Numbered from the stretch's first letter, positions 25,686 through 35,315 are shown. The stretch is DNA of 61,058 nt from Verrucomicrobiota bacterium (GCA_003402735.1 QQNE01000011.1:1-61058), one strand, 5' to 3'. The notes: a model not told the origin generated them from the sequence alone. Translations and numbers: made by a program.

Positions 25686-26783
25686 ATGGGGCGATTGATC
25701 GTTCACGTGGCCGAAATCGAGATTGGCAAGACGGGAGGGATGGCCCGGATCGCCCATCATTGGCAGGAGGCGTTCGAGCGCAAGGGGGATGAGTTTGTTC
25801 ACATCGGGTTGCGCGCAGCGGGCCGAATTGCGCACCGAACGATGTTTCCAGAGGCGGCCTACCGCACGTATCAGCGACTCGGAAGACGGGCGGACGTGTT
25901 TTTGGTTCACGAACCGGCAGCGGGATCTTTTGTGGCGCGAGGGGTTCCCACCTTCGTCTTCAGTCACGGCATCGAGCGGCGTTATGCCGGGCTTCGAGTT
26001 CCGGCAGATGGACCGGCGTCGCTTCCGCGTCGACTGCGGGGATTGCTTGCGGCTCCGCTGTGGAATTTGAGAAAGCGGTCCTGTGACCGGGGTTTGCGGG
26101 GGGCCACTGCGGCGCTGCTCTGCAACCGGGAAGACGAAGCCTACGCGAAGTCTTGTTATGGGCTGCCGCCCGAACGGATCTGGCTGTTTCGAAATGGGGT
26201 GAATCCGGTGTCGATGTCACCTGCCACCGGAATGGAGGAGGGCTGTCGGATCTTGTTTTTGGGATCCTGGATCAACCGGAAGGGAATTGCATCCCTGGGG
26301 GCAGCGGCCGCCAAGTTGCAGCAGCGAGGTGTTTCGGCGCGTTGGTTGCTGGCGGGGACCGGCGTGGACCGCGACTCCGTCCTGGCTCGGTGGCCGGTGG
26401 AGTTGCGGGAGGTGACGACCGTGATCCCCCAATTCGGCGAAGCGGAGGAGAGCGGGTTGTATGCGTCTTCGGATGTGTTCGTGCTTCCGAGTTTGTTTGA
26501 AGGGCAACCGTTGGCTCTCTTGCAGGCAATGGCCAGTGGACTTGCCTGCGTCGCTTCGGATTGTTGCGGACAGCGGGATCTGATTCAGTCCGGATGGAAC
26601 GGATGGCTTCACGAGCCCGGAAACGTGGATGCTTTGGCGGCGGTGTTGGAGACGGCGGCGACCCATCCTTCGCTCCGCAGGGAACTGGGCCAAAGGGCCA
26701 AGCATGCGATGGAGGGGCGAACCTGGGAAGTCGTCTCTGATGAGGTCGCCGATTTTGTTGACTCGACTCTCAACCGGGGGTGA
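25686..26783 (+). CDS. Glycosyltransferase family 4
   Basis: The 365-residue GT-B enzyme has an N-terminal acceptor domain (VHVAEIEIGKTGGMARIAHH) and a donor domain with ILFLGSWINRKGI, AEESGLYASSDVFVLPS and FEGQPLALLQAMASG. The last motif normally reads E-x7-E; here the second Glu is Gln, which may lower activity or reflect a subgroup. It begins 4 bp after the methyltransferase, and its TGA overlaps the GTG of the next gene. Confidence 0.87.
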   Translation: MGRLIVHVAEIEIGKTGGMARIAHHWQEAFERKGDEFVHIGLRAAGRIAHRTMFPEAAYRTYQRLGRRADVFLVHEPAAGSFVARGVPTFVFSHGIERRYAGLRVPADGPASLPRRLRGLLAAPLWNLRKRSCDRGLRGATAALLCNREDEAYAKSCYGLPPERIWLFRNGVNPVSMSPATGMEEGCRILFLGSWINRKGIASLGAAAAKLQQRGVSARWLLAGTGVDRDSVLARWPVELREVTTVIPQFGEAEESGLYASSDVFVLPSLFEGQPLALLQAMASGLACVASDCCGQRDLIQSGWNGWLHEPGNVDALAAVLETAATHPSLRRELGQRAKHAMEGRTWEVVSDEVADFVDSTLNRG

Positions 26784-27697
26784 AGGAAGCGATGGAAAAG
26801 GGATTCTCTGTCGTGGTTCCGACCTGCAATCGGCCCGAAGATTTGCGGACCTGCCTCCTGGCTTTGTTCCAAACGAAGGTGGGCGCTGACGATTTTGAAG
26901 TCATCGTGACCGACGACGGCGCCGACGATCGAACGCGGGCGATGTTGGAAGCGGAGTTTCCCGGGGTTCATTGGACGCAAGGCCCGCGCCGTGGACCGGC
27001 GGCCAATCGAAACCACGGGGTGGAGATGTCCCGCGGGGAATGGATCATTTTTCTCGATGACGATTGCGTGCCATCGCCCGGATTTCTTGACGGGTATGAG
27101 GCGGCTTTCCGTGATGGGGGTGTCGAACTGGTGGCCTTTGAGGGGCGGACGGTTCGGGAGCGTGAGCCGGATTCCTTGTTGTGGGAAGCTCCGCACAACC
27201 CGAGTGGGGGGCATCTCATTTCCTGCAACTTCGCGATCCTGCGTCGTCATTTCAATCAAGTGGGGCGGTTCGACGAACGGTATCCGGTTGCAGCCTACGA
27301 AGACACGGAGTTTGCGGCGCGTTTTGTGATGTCAGGTGGGCGGATGAAATTCCTGCCGCACGTGGAGGTGATCCACCCCTTGCGACGCCGTCCGGAGCCG
27401 AAGCGTTGTGCGGCGCGGTGGGAGGGCAAAGTGATTTACGCGTTTGATCAAGGGGCCAGTCCCTGGCGGGTGCGTTGGGGATTGCCGTGGCACGTGTTTC
27501 GCCTCATCCAATGCCGGTTTTCCGGTCAGGAGCTGAACTGGACCAATGTGCGCGCCGTGGGACTTTTTGCGCGTGAGTGGTGGCACGTTTGTTTGGCCAC
27601 TCCCGGCTGGGTGAAAAAGTGGAGGGCTCGTCCGCGGAGTGAGTTCTGGACGGAGCAAGTGGCACGGCGCGGCCCGTTGCCGAAGTATGGATTTTAG
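26780..27697 (+). CDS. Glycosyltransferase family 2
   Basis: The 305-residue GT-A enzyme has FSVVVPTCNRPEDLRTCL, then VIVTDDGADDRTRAM. GPAANRNHGVEMSRGEWIIF follows, and the metal-binding motif LDDDCVPSPGF (DxD) is intact. The C-terminal acidic element is YEDTEFAARFVMSGG. The start is GTG 26780, overlapping the previous stop as GTGA; ATG 26792 is an alternative. The C-terminus is Arg/Trp-rich and may contact the membrane. Confidence 0.9.
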   Translation: MKEAMEKGFSVVVPTCNRPEDLRTCLLALFQTKVGADDFEVIVTDDGADDRTRAMLEAEFPGVHWTQGPRRGPAANRNHGVEMSRGEWIIFLDDDCVPSPGFLDGYEAAFRDGGVELVAFEGRTVREREPDSLLWEAPHNPSGGHLISCNFAILRRHFNQVGRFDERYPVAAYEDTEFAARFVMSGGRMKFLPHVEVIHPLRRRPEPKRCAARWEGKVIYAFDQGASPWRVRWGLPWHVFRLIQCRFSGQELNWTNVRAVGLFAREWWHVCLATPGWVKKWRARPRSEFWTEQVARRGPLPKYGF

Positions 27698-27705
27698 GAG
27701 GGGGA

Positions 27706-28398
27706 ATGCAGCACCGGATTCGCAATTTGTTGTGGAAGGTGATCGATCGATTGCCATTGGAGCGGCGCCTGTCCGCCCGAACTGGGTTGATGAGATTGGG
27801 CATCTGCCGCTATGACCCGGAATGGTATGCGCTCTCTTTGCTGGGGCCGAACCGGGGGATCGCTCTGGATATCGGGGCGAACCGCGGGTATTACGCCATG
27901 GCCTTGGCGCGGCTCTATGATCGTGTGATCGCCTTTGAACCGAACCCGGCGATCACCAAAGAGTTGTTGGCTTGTGGTCATCCCCGGATTGAACTGCGTG
28001 CGGAGGGGTTATCTGATCAGGAGGGATTGTCTCACCTTTTTCTGCCCCGCTCTTCCCGGGGAGAGACGCTCGACGGTTGGGCCAGTTTCGACCGGGAAAA
28101 CCTGCCAGACCGGGCCGGGGAGGAATCGGTCGAAGTGCGCACGGTCTGTTTGGATTCGCTGGGTTTGGAAGGGGTGAACTTCGTGAAGATGGACGTCGAG
28201 GGGCACGAAGTCAGGGTTCTTCGAGGAGCGGAGCAATTTTTGCGTCGCAATCGTCCCTCCATTTTGCTCGAAGTCCGGCCATCTACGGAGCGTGAGGTCA
28301 CGTTGCTCTTGGAGAGCGCCGGGATGAGGGAGAGAGAAATGGGCGTGGGTCAAGAGATCGGTTTGTCGGAATCGATGCGTCTTTTCGTTCCGGTCTGA
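27706..28398 (+). CDS. FkbM-family methyltransferase
   Basis: The 230-residue product has SAM-binding motif IALDIGANRGYYAMALARL, acidic IAFEPNPAI and the FkbM-typical VKMDVEGHEVRVLRGAEQFL. FkbM enzymes O-methylate polyketides and sugars and are frequent in glycan loci. An 8-bp gap containing GGAGGGGG precedes ATG 27706, a strong ribosome site. A second FkbM gene follows after 70 bp. Confidence 0.9.
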   Translation: MQHRIRNLLWKVIDRLPLERRLSARTGLMRLGICRYDPEWYALSLLGPNRGIALDIGANRGYYAMALARLYDRVIAFEPNPAITKELLACGHPRIELRAEGLSDQEGLSHLFLPRSSRGETLDGWASFDRENLPDRAGEESVEVRTVCLDSLGLEGVNFVKMDVEGHEVRVLRGAEQFLRRNRPSILLEVRPSTEREVTLLLESAGMREREMGVGQEIGLSESMRLFVPV

Positions 28399-28468
28399 TG
28401 ATCAGGTCCGAAAGAGGTAAAAGCGCAAACGGGGGCCTGTAGCAATCGAACGCAGAGTTGAAAACAGG

Positions 28469-29215
28469 ATGATCTCATTCACCAAGGCGCTGCCGGAATC
28501 ATTTGGAGGCGACCGATTGTGGGTGACGCCGAAGTCTTACCGCCGTTACTGGACCCATCGGTTGGAGCAGATTCACGGGGATGTGTTTGCGGCTGTGCAG
28601 CGTTGGGTGCAGCCTGGGTATGTGGTGTGGGATGTGGGCGCCAACGTGGGGGTCTTTGCGTTGCCGGCCGCCAGGATGGCCGGTCCTACGGGAAGGGTGA
28701 TCGCCTTTGAAGCGGATGTTGAAATGGCGATGCTTCTTCAGCGAAGTGTGGGGCAACGCAGGAGCGGGGCCGCGGAAATTCTGATCGTGGCGGCGGCGGT
28801 GGCGGACCTCTCCGGGGCCATTGGGTTTTCGATCTCCAGCTATCGGACCGCGGCCTCCTCAATCGAGGGATTTGGCCGTTTTTCCGCCAAGGGGCAGACG
28901 CGACACTGTCCCGCCTTCCGGATCGATGATTTTGCCGCATGGCATGAATCTCCGGCGGTGTTGAAGATCGACGTGGAAGGGGCCGAGAACCTCGTGCTCC
29001 GGGGAGCCATAGAGACCTTGCGGCAGGAACGGCCCATCGTGCTGTGTGAGTGCAGCGGGGGAAAGACGGGTGAAGAGACGGCCAACCTTTTGCGAGAGGC
29101 GGGCTACGCTTGGCGTCCGTGGTTGTCGGACGAGGCTTTCACGACGGAGACCGTCCCCGAAGGCGACATCGCTGCCGTGCCGACCGAGAAAGTTTGCGCT
29201 TTCGTTCGCTCTTGA
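28469..29215 (+). CDS. FkbM-family methyltransferase (second)
   Basis: The 248-residue protein has VVWDVGANVGVFALPAARM, VIAFEADVEMAMLL and VLKIDVEGAENLVLRGAIET, the same motif order as its upstream neighbour. Identity between the two appears low outside the motifs, so they probably methylate different positions. ACAGG precedes ATG 28469. Its stop overlaps the TTG start of the next gene (TTGA at 29212). Confidence 0.9.
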   Translation: MISFTKALPESFGGDRLWVTPKSYRRYWTHRLEQIHGDVFAAVQRWVQPGYVVWDVGANVGVFALPAARMAGPTGRVIAFEADVEMAMLLQRSVGQRRSGAAEILIVAAAVADLSGAIGFSISSYRTAASSIEGFGRFSAKGQTRHCPAFRIDDFAAWHESPAVLKIDVEGAENLVLRGAIETLRQERPIVLCECSGGKTGEETANLLREAGYAWRPWLSDEAFTTETVPEGDIAAVPTEKVCAFVRS

Positions 29216-30462
29216 AGATCGCGGCAACCGGGTTTGTGGCGGAAGCGGGTGGAAGCGTCACCTCCGCCAATGCGTTGTTGTTGCGGGAACTGTTGCGGCG
29301 TGGTCACGAAGTCGATTTTTTTTCGAAGTCCTCTTTTGTCGATCCGAGACCGGTTGGAGCGGGGTTTGCGGGGTTCCGGTTCGTGGAATGTGACAACCGC
29401 CCCGAAGATCGTTTGAGGCGAGGCACGCAGCGGATTCCGGGGCTTGGATTGTTTACCCGGTGGCTGGACGCTCAGAGCTATGCTCGCCTTCTTGAAAAAC
29501 GGGTGAGGAGGGAGTCTCGCCTCCGGCGGTATGATCGTCTGCTGTGGATGGGAGATTATGCCGCTTGGCGGTTGGCAGGGGTTCCAGGGATCAGCTTTGC
29601 TCAAGGACCGCCCGGCACCGACGCCCGAGCCTTTTTGGAACGGTGGAGCGAAGTGCGTCGCCTTGGAGGATTGCTTCCAGCGTTGCGGTGGTGGGCATTG
29701 GCGCAACTTCGGCTATCCCGTCTGGGGTTGCCGGCGTTTCGTTGGAGCGATCATTTCATCCTCGGCAGCCGTCAGTCCAAGGGGGTGCTGATAGACCGTT
29801 ATGGAATTTCCGGGGACCGGATTTCGACGCTACCGTATCCGATCGATCTCAATCTGTTTGGTTTGCGAGGGGCAACCGCTGATCGCCTGAAGCTGACCGA
29901 TTGCGCGGGAACTCCGCTCCGCGTCCTTTGGTTGGGTCGGATCGTGCCGCGCAAACGGCTGGACCTGTTCCTGGCGGGGGCAGCCGTGGCGCTTCGGGCC
30001 GGTGTGAATCTGCAGCTTACTATTGTCGGTTCGGCCGGGATGGTCCCGGGCTATGAGAGACTGATCGCAGCGTTTCCCTTCCCGGAACGGCTGGAGTGGG
30101 TGCGGCAAATCTCGCGCGGGGAGGTTCCGGAGCTGTTGCATCGGCATGATGTGCTGTGCCAGCCCAGCGATGAGGAGAACTTTGGGTCCTCCGTGGCCGA
30201 GGCGCAGGCGTGCGGACTTCCGGTGATTGTGGGCCGCACCAATGGGAACGCGGATTACCTCTGCTCCCGGGACACGCATCTCTCCGATGACTGTCCGGAG
30301 GTGTTGGGGGCCCATTTTGCGGACTACGCAGCCCGGAAAGCCCAGGGCGGGAGCGCGTGGGGAGATCCCGCGGAATCACGTGCCCTGGCGGAGCGGGAGT
30401 TTGCGGTGGAGCGTGTCACGCAATCGCTGGAGGAGATTCTGGAGGGCGCGTCCGGCAGTTGA
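29212..30462 (+). CDS. Glycosyltransferase family 4
   Basis: The 416-residue GT-B enzyme starts LKIAATGFVAEAGGSVTSAN. The donor domain has LRVLWLGRIVPRKRLDLFLA, then VRQISRGEVPELLHRHDVL and DEENFGSSVAEAQACGLPVI (E-x7-E intact). TTG 29212 overlaps the upstream stop as TTGA and directly precedes the first beta strand. The upstream open frame lies within the methyltransferase gene and was rejected. A non-coding stretch of 217 bp follows. Confidence 0.88.
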   Translation: MKIAATGFVAEAGGSVTSANALLLRELLRRGHEVDFFSKSSFVDPRPVGAGFAGFRFVECDNRPEDRLRRGTQRIPGLGLFTRWLDAQSYARLLEKRVRRESRLRRYDRLLWMGDYAAWRLAGVPGISFAQGPPGTDARAFLERWSEVRRLGGLLPALRWWALAQLRLSRLGLPAFRWSDHFILGSRQSKGVLIDRYGISGDRISTLPYPIDLNLFGLRGATADRLKLTDCAGTPLRVLWLGRIVPRKRLDLFLAGAAVALRAGVNLQLTIVGSAGMVPGYERLIAAFPFPERLEWVRQISRGEVPELLHRHDVLCQPSDEENFGSSVAEAQACGLPVIVGRTNGNADYLCSRDTHLSDDCPEVLGAHFADYAARKAQGGSAWGDPAESRALAEREFAVERVTQSLEEILEGASGS

Positions 30463-30679
30463 TGGGCCCGGTGATTTGGAATCGGGACCGTCCCAGGAGC
30501 CCGCTCAGATCTCGCATCGCGCATGGGATTTGCAGAAAATCCTGCGCCCTGGAAAGCCCCTGAAGCAGGCCGTGAAACCCGGTGCGGAAAAGTTCGTGGA
30601 AGTGCGGGATCCGCCAGGATTGGCATTTCAGGAGCGGGTTTGGCGTTCCGGGTCCACCCATCATTGACTCCCACGTGAA
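30463..30679 (+). other. 217-bp gap within the glycosyltransferase run
   Basis: Nothing convincing is seen here. A short open frame crosses it but has no recognisable content or ribosome site. It is one of the larger breaks in an otherwise tightly coupled gene chain and could hold a promoter, though no good -35/-10 pair was found. Confidence 0.3.
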
Positions 30680-31822
30680 ATGCATATCGGTCTGATCAGT
30701 GCTGCGTTTCCGCCCGATTTGGATGGAATCGGGGACTATACTTGGTGGTTGGCGAAGACCTTGGTGGAGCAGGGCTGCCGGGTCACTGTGTTCACGCGGG
30801 GCGGAAACTGCAGCGAAGTGCCTGGTGGCTTGGTGAATGGGTTTTATGATCCGGCGCGGCCACGGTCCTTCGGGGATTTGGTCCAGTTGTTGGAGGACGG
30901 GGAAGCTCCGGATTGGGTGGTGTTGCAATACAACCCGTTTTCGTGGGGCGCGCGCGGGTTTTGTCCGGAGGTGGCGCGGACTTGGTCCAGACTGCGGAGC
31001 GACAAGGGAGAAGACCGGGTCCGGTTGGCGGTGATGTTCCATGAAACCATGGTCCCCCGCTGGCCCTGGAAATTCGCGGTGATGCGGACCTGGCAAAGTC
31101 GCTTTTTTCAGCGGGTCTGCACGGCTTCCGACCGCATTTTTGTCAGCTCCGGGCGTTGGCTCACCCAGGTGACAGCGACGCAGGCAAAAGGCCGAGCCTC
31201 GATTTTGCCGGTCGGCTCAAACATCCCGGTGAGCCCAATCAGCCGGGAAGAGGCGAGGGACCGATGGCAGATTCCTCACGGGACCATGGTGGCGGGCATC
31301 TTTGGCGGGGCCCACGGGAGCCGCCGCATCGATTGGATCGCGGAGGCGGCGAAGCGATATTTGGCGCAGGCGGGAGAACGGGAGCTTCTGGTCCTCCACG
31401 TGGGGCCCGACGAAGCCGCGATTGGGCGGGTCCTCGAGGGCATCCCGTTTCGAAGTTTGGGGGTGCGGCCCCCTGATCAAGTGGCGGAGGCCTTGCGAGC
31501 CATGGATTGTCTGATGTCGCCTTTTGTCGATGGGATCTCGGCCCGTCGAACCTCGGCGATTGCGCCTTTGTTGAATGGGGTCCCGGTGGCCACCACGGTG
31601 CGCGGGTGGTCGGACGCAGTCTTTCGGACGGCGGACGAGAGAGCCTTGCTTTTGAGCCAGGCGCAGGATGGCGAGGGATTTGCCCGGGATTTTCTGGCCT
31701 GGTTGCCCGGGGTTGGCGCGGCAGGTGGCGAAGCGGCACAGGCATTTGCCCTCCGGGAATTTTCCTGGGAGGGAATCTGCCGGACGTTGCTGATGGAATT
31801 GGAAAGCACGAATTTCAAATGA
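30680..31822 (+). CDS. Glycosyltransferase family 4-like
   Basis: The 380-residue protein begins HIGLISAAFPPDLDGIGDYT, with the N-terminal glycine region of GT-B enzymes. Its donor domain has VAGIFGGAHGSRRIDWIAEA. The classical E-x7-E motif is replaced by SPFVDGISARRTSAIAPLLN, a pattern seen in a distinct GT4-like subgroup. Its stop overlaps the next methyltransferase start (ATGA at 31819). Confidence 0.83.
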   Translation: MHIGLISAAFPPDLDGIGDYTWWLAKTLVEQGCRVTVFTRGGNCSEVPGGLVNGFYDPARPRSFGDLVQLLEDGEAPDWVVLQYNPFSWGARGFCPEVARTWSRLRSDKGEDRVRLAVMFHETMVPRWPWKFAVMRTWQSRFFQRVCTASDRIFVSSGRWLTQVTATQAKGRASILPVGSNIPVSPISREEARDRWQIPHGTMVAGIFGGAHGSRRIDWIAEAAKRYLAQAGERELLVLHVGPDEAAIGRVLEGIPFRSLGVRPPDQVAEALRAMDCLMSPFVDGISARRTSAIAPLLNGVPVATTVRGWSDAVFRTADERALLLSQAQDGEGFARDFLAWLPGVGAAGGEAAQAFALREFSWEGICRTLLMELESTNFK

Positions 31823-32643
31823 GACAAGTGATCCGGGATGAACTGGCGAGGCGAGTTCCCGCCCTATTCCACGCATGCAGCAGTGTGCGAAACCGTCGTT
31901 ATTTTCGCCGTCAGTATGCGGGGTTGCATCGGGAGGTGAGGAGATGTCTGTATCCTGGCGGGGCGCCGGTCGTGGTGCGGAGCGGACCGTTCCAGGGCAT
32001 GAGTTATCTCGATGAGATCGTGTGGGGATCGATCACGCCGAGATGGCTTGGTTCCTATGAGGCGGAGTTGCACGGCGTGATTGGCGGACTGGCAGGCAAG
32101 GGGTATGGCACGGTGATCGATGTGGGGTGCGCGGAGGGATATTACGCGGTCGGCTTGGCGAGGTTGCTGCCGCAGGCGCGGGTGATCGCGTTTGATGCAG
32201 ACTTCATCTCCCGAGGACAAGCGCAGCGTCTGGCCAAGTTGAACGGGGTGGAGGATCGGGTGGAGATCCGCAGTTTTTGTCGGCACGGGGATTTGGCACC
32301 GGCCCATGCTGGACGGACGCTGGTGGTTTGTGACATCGAGGGCGGGGAGGGGGATCTGTTGGATCCGGGAAAGGTTGCGTCCCTTTGCGACAGTGATATT
32401 CTGGTTGAGGTGCATGAGGAGAAAGGGGTAGACGGCAAGATGGAGAAACTTCTGATGAATCGGTTTTTGGGAACGCACCGGGTCCAGAAGTTCGCATCCT
32501 GTTCCCGTGAGGCTTGGAGCCAGTCTCACCAGTCGGCCTGGCAAGGACTCTCTTCCGCATGGGTGGCCAGTGCCGTGGCGGAAGACCGGTGTCTCGGTCA
32601 GGTCTGGCTTTGGATGGAGGCGCAGAAAGTTCCGGAATCTTGA
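31819..32643 (+). CDS. SAM-dependent methyltransferase
   Basis: The 274-residue product has a basic N-terminus of about 60 residues, then TVIDVGCAEGYYAVGLARLL as motif I, VIAFDADFISRGQAQRLAKL as motif II and LVVCDIEGGEGDLLDP as motif IV. The DIEGGE sequence resembles the DVEG motif of FkbM enzymes. Frames extending upstream lie inside the glycosyltransferase gene, so ATG 31819 was used. It overlaps the next gene by 4 bp (TTGA). Confidence 0.82.
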   Translation: MRQVIRDELARRVPALFHACSSVRNRRYFRRQYAGLHREVRRCLYPGGAPVVVRSGPFQGMSYLDEIVWGSITPRWLGSYEAELHGVIGGLAGKGYGTVIDVGCAEGYYAVGLARLLPQARVIAFDADFISRGQAQRLAKLNGVEDRVEIRSFCRHGDLAPAHAGRTLVVCDIEGGEGDLLDPGKVASLCDSDILVEVHEEKGVDGKMEKLLMNRFLGTHRVQKFASCSREAWSQSHQSAWQGLSSAWVASAVAEDRCLGQVWLWMEAQKVPES

Positions 32644-33767
32644 AACTTCCTGTTCCAGTGCATCCGTTTCTCATCATGCCTTCCGGCCAGAGCCGTGGTG
32701 GGGCTGAGGAGGCACTGCGTCAGTTGGTGCGGTTTCGGGAGCAATCGGGCTTCGAAGCCCTCACGGTTTGCTTTCTGGAGGGGGGAGACTTGGTGGGCAA
32801 GATTTCGGAGAGCGGCGTCGAGGTGCATCAGGTTTTTGCGGGGCGCCTGCGTCATGTCCATCGCTACCTTTGGACTTTGGTCCGGTTGCGGTCCTTGATT
32901 CGTCGGTCGGGGTGTGATCTGGTTTTCAGTTGGATGACCAAAGCGCATATCTATGGGGCTCCGGTGGGGGGCATGCTGGGGCTTCCGACGGTCTACTTTC
33001 AGCACGGGGTTCCAGACCGGGGGCCCGTCGATTTTCTGTGTCGTCTGTTGCCGGCGTCGGGCGCGCTCGCCTGTTCGCAGTATGCGGCCGGTTGCCAACA
33101 GGCGGTCACCCGGGTGCCGGTGCTGGCGGCCACGGTCGGGGCGGATTTGGACCGGTTTCAGGGGCGTCCCGCGCAAAGAGATCCGGGGGTGCGTCAACGG
33201 CTCGGGTTGCCGGAGGACCGGCCCGTGGTTGGCATGGTCGGCCGATTGCAGCGGTGGAAAGGGATGCACGTTTTTGCCGAGGCCTTGGCCGAGGTCCGTC
33301 GGACCCGACCCGAGGTCACGGGGGTGATCGTGGGGGGAGGGCACGATCTTGAACCGGATTATGAGCCATTTTTGAGGCGGCGCATCGGCGAGCTCGGCTT
33401 GGGTGAAGATCTCAGGCTGGTGGGGAAGCAGGACAATGTCCCGGAATGGATGGAGGCGTTCGATGTTTTCGTTCACGCCTCGGAGCGAGAGCCTTTCGGC
33501 ATCGTGGTCGTGGAGGCGATGGCGATGGGCAAACCGGTGATTGCCACGGTTCCGGGTGGTCCGCAGGAGATTTTGCGGGACGGAGTTGAGGGGCTCTTGG
33601 TGCCTTGGTCTGATGGGGAAGCGATGAGCCGAGCGATTCTGCGGTTTTTGGACGAGCCATTGTTTGCGCTGGCTTGCGGGGCCGAGGCGCAGAAGCGGGC
33701 GCAGGATTTTTCGGCGCAGCGCTACGCTGAACGGGTTGGGGAGGCAGTGCGGCAGCTCTTGAGTTGA
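32640..33767 (+). CDS. Glycosyltransferase family 4
   Basis: The 375-residue GT-B enzyme has the acceptor-side motif LIMPSGQSRGGAEEALRQLV. Its donor domain contains PVVGMVGRLQRWKGMHVFAE, ASEREPFGIVVVEAMAMGKP (E-x7-E) and GGPQEILRDGVEGLLV. TTG 32640 overlaps the upstream stop; ATG 32676 is an alternative but would trim the first strand. It is clearly paralogous to the inverted gene at 37948-39147, sharing SG-x-RGGA, AKAHIY, LPASGALACS-like and RLQRWKG blocks. Confidence 0.9.
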   Translation: MKLPVPVHPFLIMPSGQSRGGAEEALRQLVRFREQSGFEALTVCFLEGGDLVGKISESGVEVHQVFAGRLRHVHRYLWTLVRLRSLIRRSGCDLVFSWMTKAHIYGAPVGGMLGLPTVYFQHGVPDRGPVDFLCRLLPASGALACSQYAAGCQQAVTRVPVLAATVGADLDRFQGRPAQRDPGVRQRLGLPEDRPVVGMVGRLQRWKGMHVFAEALAEVRRTRPEVTGVIVGGGHDLEPDYEPFLRRRIGELGLGEDLRLVGKQDNVPEWMEAFDVFVHASEREPFGIVVVEAMAMGKPVIATVPGGPQEILRDGVEGLLVPWSDGEAMSRAILRFLDEPLFALACGAEAQKRAQDFSAQRYAERVGEAVRQLLS

Positions 33768-33839
33768 TCGCGCGACGGGCGGAACAGCTGACGAGCATCA
33801 GGCCGGTGCCTGGTGACCGGAATTGAAAATGGATTCCCG

Positions 33840-35315
33840 ATGAGTTTTGACCTCATCATTCTGCTGGTGATTTGGTTCATCGGCCTGGCCTTGGTGATGG
33901 CGCGTTCGAGCTGGGCCGTGGATTATACGGTCTTTGTATTCGTCTTCAATCGGGGGCTCCGCCGGTTCATCGACTATGAGATCAATCACGAATTCAATCC
34001 GCTTTCGCCGATCAGTCTCAGTTCGCTGGCGGTGGCGGCGTCGATGCTCCTGCCGGTCTTGGTCTGTTTTCATGAACTGCAACCGACCGCACGGAAGATT
34101 TTGGGATTCTTCAGCCTCGCAGTGATTTATGCGTTTGCGGTGGGGTTCATCAACTTCAAGTTCGCGGCGTTTTACGCGCTGGCGGAGTTTGTGGCGCCGC
34201 TAAGTCTGTTTGGTTATGTGATTCTCCTGAAGCCGTCCTCGGCCGTGAAGGATCGGTGGTTTTGCAGTTTTGCCTGGTGTGCGCTTTTGGCGAGTGTGTA
34301 TGGGTGGTATCAATACTGGACCATCCCCCCGTGGGACGGGTATTGGCTGATGGCTGCGGGCATGGAGGGCTACATGGGCATTGCCAAGCCGACGCAGATG
34401 ACGGTCTTCAGCACCATGGCGGAGCGGGGAGTCTTCGGCGGATTTCTGGGGCTTTCGGTCGTGCCCATGGTGCTTTCGAAACGGTGGAGGGGAATGCCAG
34501 GTCCATTGGGATGGGCCGGGGTGGTCTTGATTTTCTCGGTGATCCTGCTGACGTTTTCCCGGGCCGGCTTGATGTTTGCTGCCCTTGGGACCATTACTTA
34601 TGCTCTGATCAATCGGGGGCGTGGGAGTGGGCAGTTGATCGTGGCTGTCGGAATTCTCGGGATGGCGGCGTGGGTGGGCATCGACAAGATTCCCTCCGCC
34701 GGGTTGGTGACCAAGCGGATCGAAACCTTCGGCAACCTAGATGAAGATAGGTCAGTCCAGGGGCGACTGGTGATCATGTCCGGCGGGGTGGAAAGGCTTT
34801 TGGCGAATCCGCTCGGGCTCGGGCTGGGCGGGAAGGGGTTGGCGACCCGGGTGAATTCGGGTGGGATGGGACTGGCTGAGGGAGTGGTTATGGATGCCGG
34901 TTGGTTAAATATTCTGCTGATTTATGGAATTCCCGGATCGGTGTTTCTCCTGGCCGCCTTGTCGTCGGCTTGGAGGTTTTTGGCGAAGCGTTACCGGGAT
35001 CGGTCGAGCCGTGATGAATTTGTGATGTTGGCGAGAGCCATGATGATCACGATGGTTCCGGCTTGTTTCGTGGGGGATATCCTGACCTGTTTTACTATTT
35101 TTTGGCTGGCGCTGGGCTGTGGGATCAGTCATTCCCGCCCGAGGGCACGAGCTCAGCGCCGCTCACTGAGGGCTTGGCCAAGACCCAAGCTGCGAAACAA
35201 GGGGAAGGTCCCGGTGACGGTCCAAGGGACGGTGGACGAGATCGAGCAGGGAGAGGAACCGCAACCAGATCAAGAAGAGGAACAGGATTCGCGGGGATTT
35301 TGGCTTCGCGGTTGA
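33840..35315 (+). CDS. Polytopic Wzy/O-antigen-ligase-like protein, copy 1
   Basis: The protein of about 491 residues has around ten helices, including LIILLVIWFIGLALVM, LAVAASMLLPVLVCFH, FSLAVIYAFAVGFI and WAGVVLIFSVILLTFSRAGL. A long loop before the last helices carries GLGLGGKGLATRVNSG and MDAGWLNILLIYGIPGS. The TFSRAG and GLG..G motifs fit Wzy/WaaL-type polymerases or ligases. After the last helix an 85-residue cytoplasmic tail is first basic, then Glu/Gln-rich (EIEQGEEPQPDQEEEQ). GTG 33813 is an alternative start. The next gene is a close paralogue. Confidence 0.87.
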   Translation: MSFDLIILLVIWFIGLALVMARSSWAVDYTVFVFVFNRGLRRFIDYEINHEFNPLSPISLSSLAVAASMLLPVLVCFHELQPTARKILGFFSLAVIYAFAVGFINFKFAAFYALAEFVAPLSLFGYVILLKPSSAVKDRWFCSFAWCALLASVYGWYQYWTIPPWDGYWLMAAGMEGYMGIAKPTQMTVFSTMAERGVFGGFLGLSVVPMVLSKRWRGMPGPLGWAGVVLIFSVILLTFSRAGLMFAALGTITYALINRGRGSGQLIVAVGILGMAAWVGIDKIPSAGLVTKRIETFGNLDEDRSVQGRLVIMSGGVERLLANPLGLGLGGKGLATRVNSGGMGLAEGVVMDAGWLNILLIYGIPGSVFLLAALSSAWRFLAKRYRDRSSRDEFVMLARAMMITMVPACFVGDILTCFTIFWLALGCGISHSRPRARAQRRSLRAWPRPKLRNKGKVPVTVQGTVDEIEQGEEPQPDQEEEQDSRGFWLRG

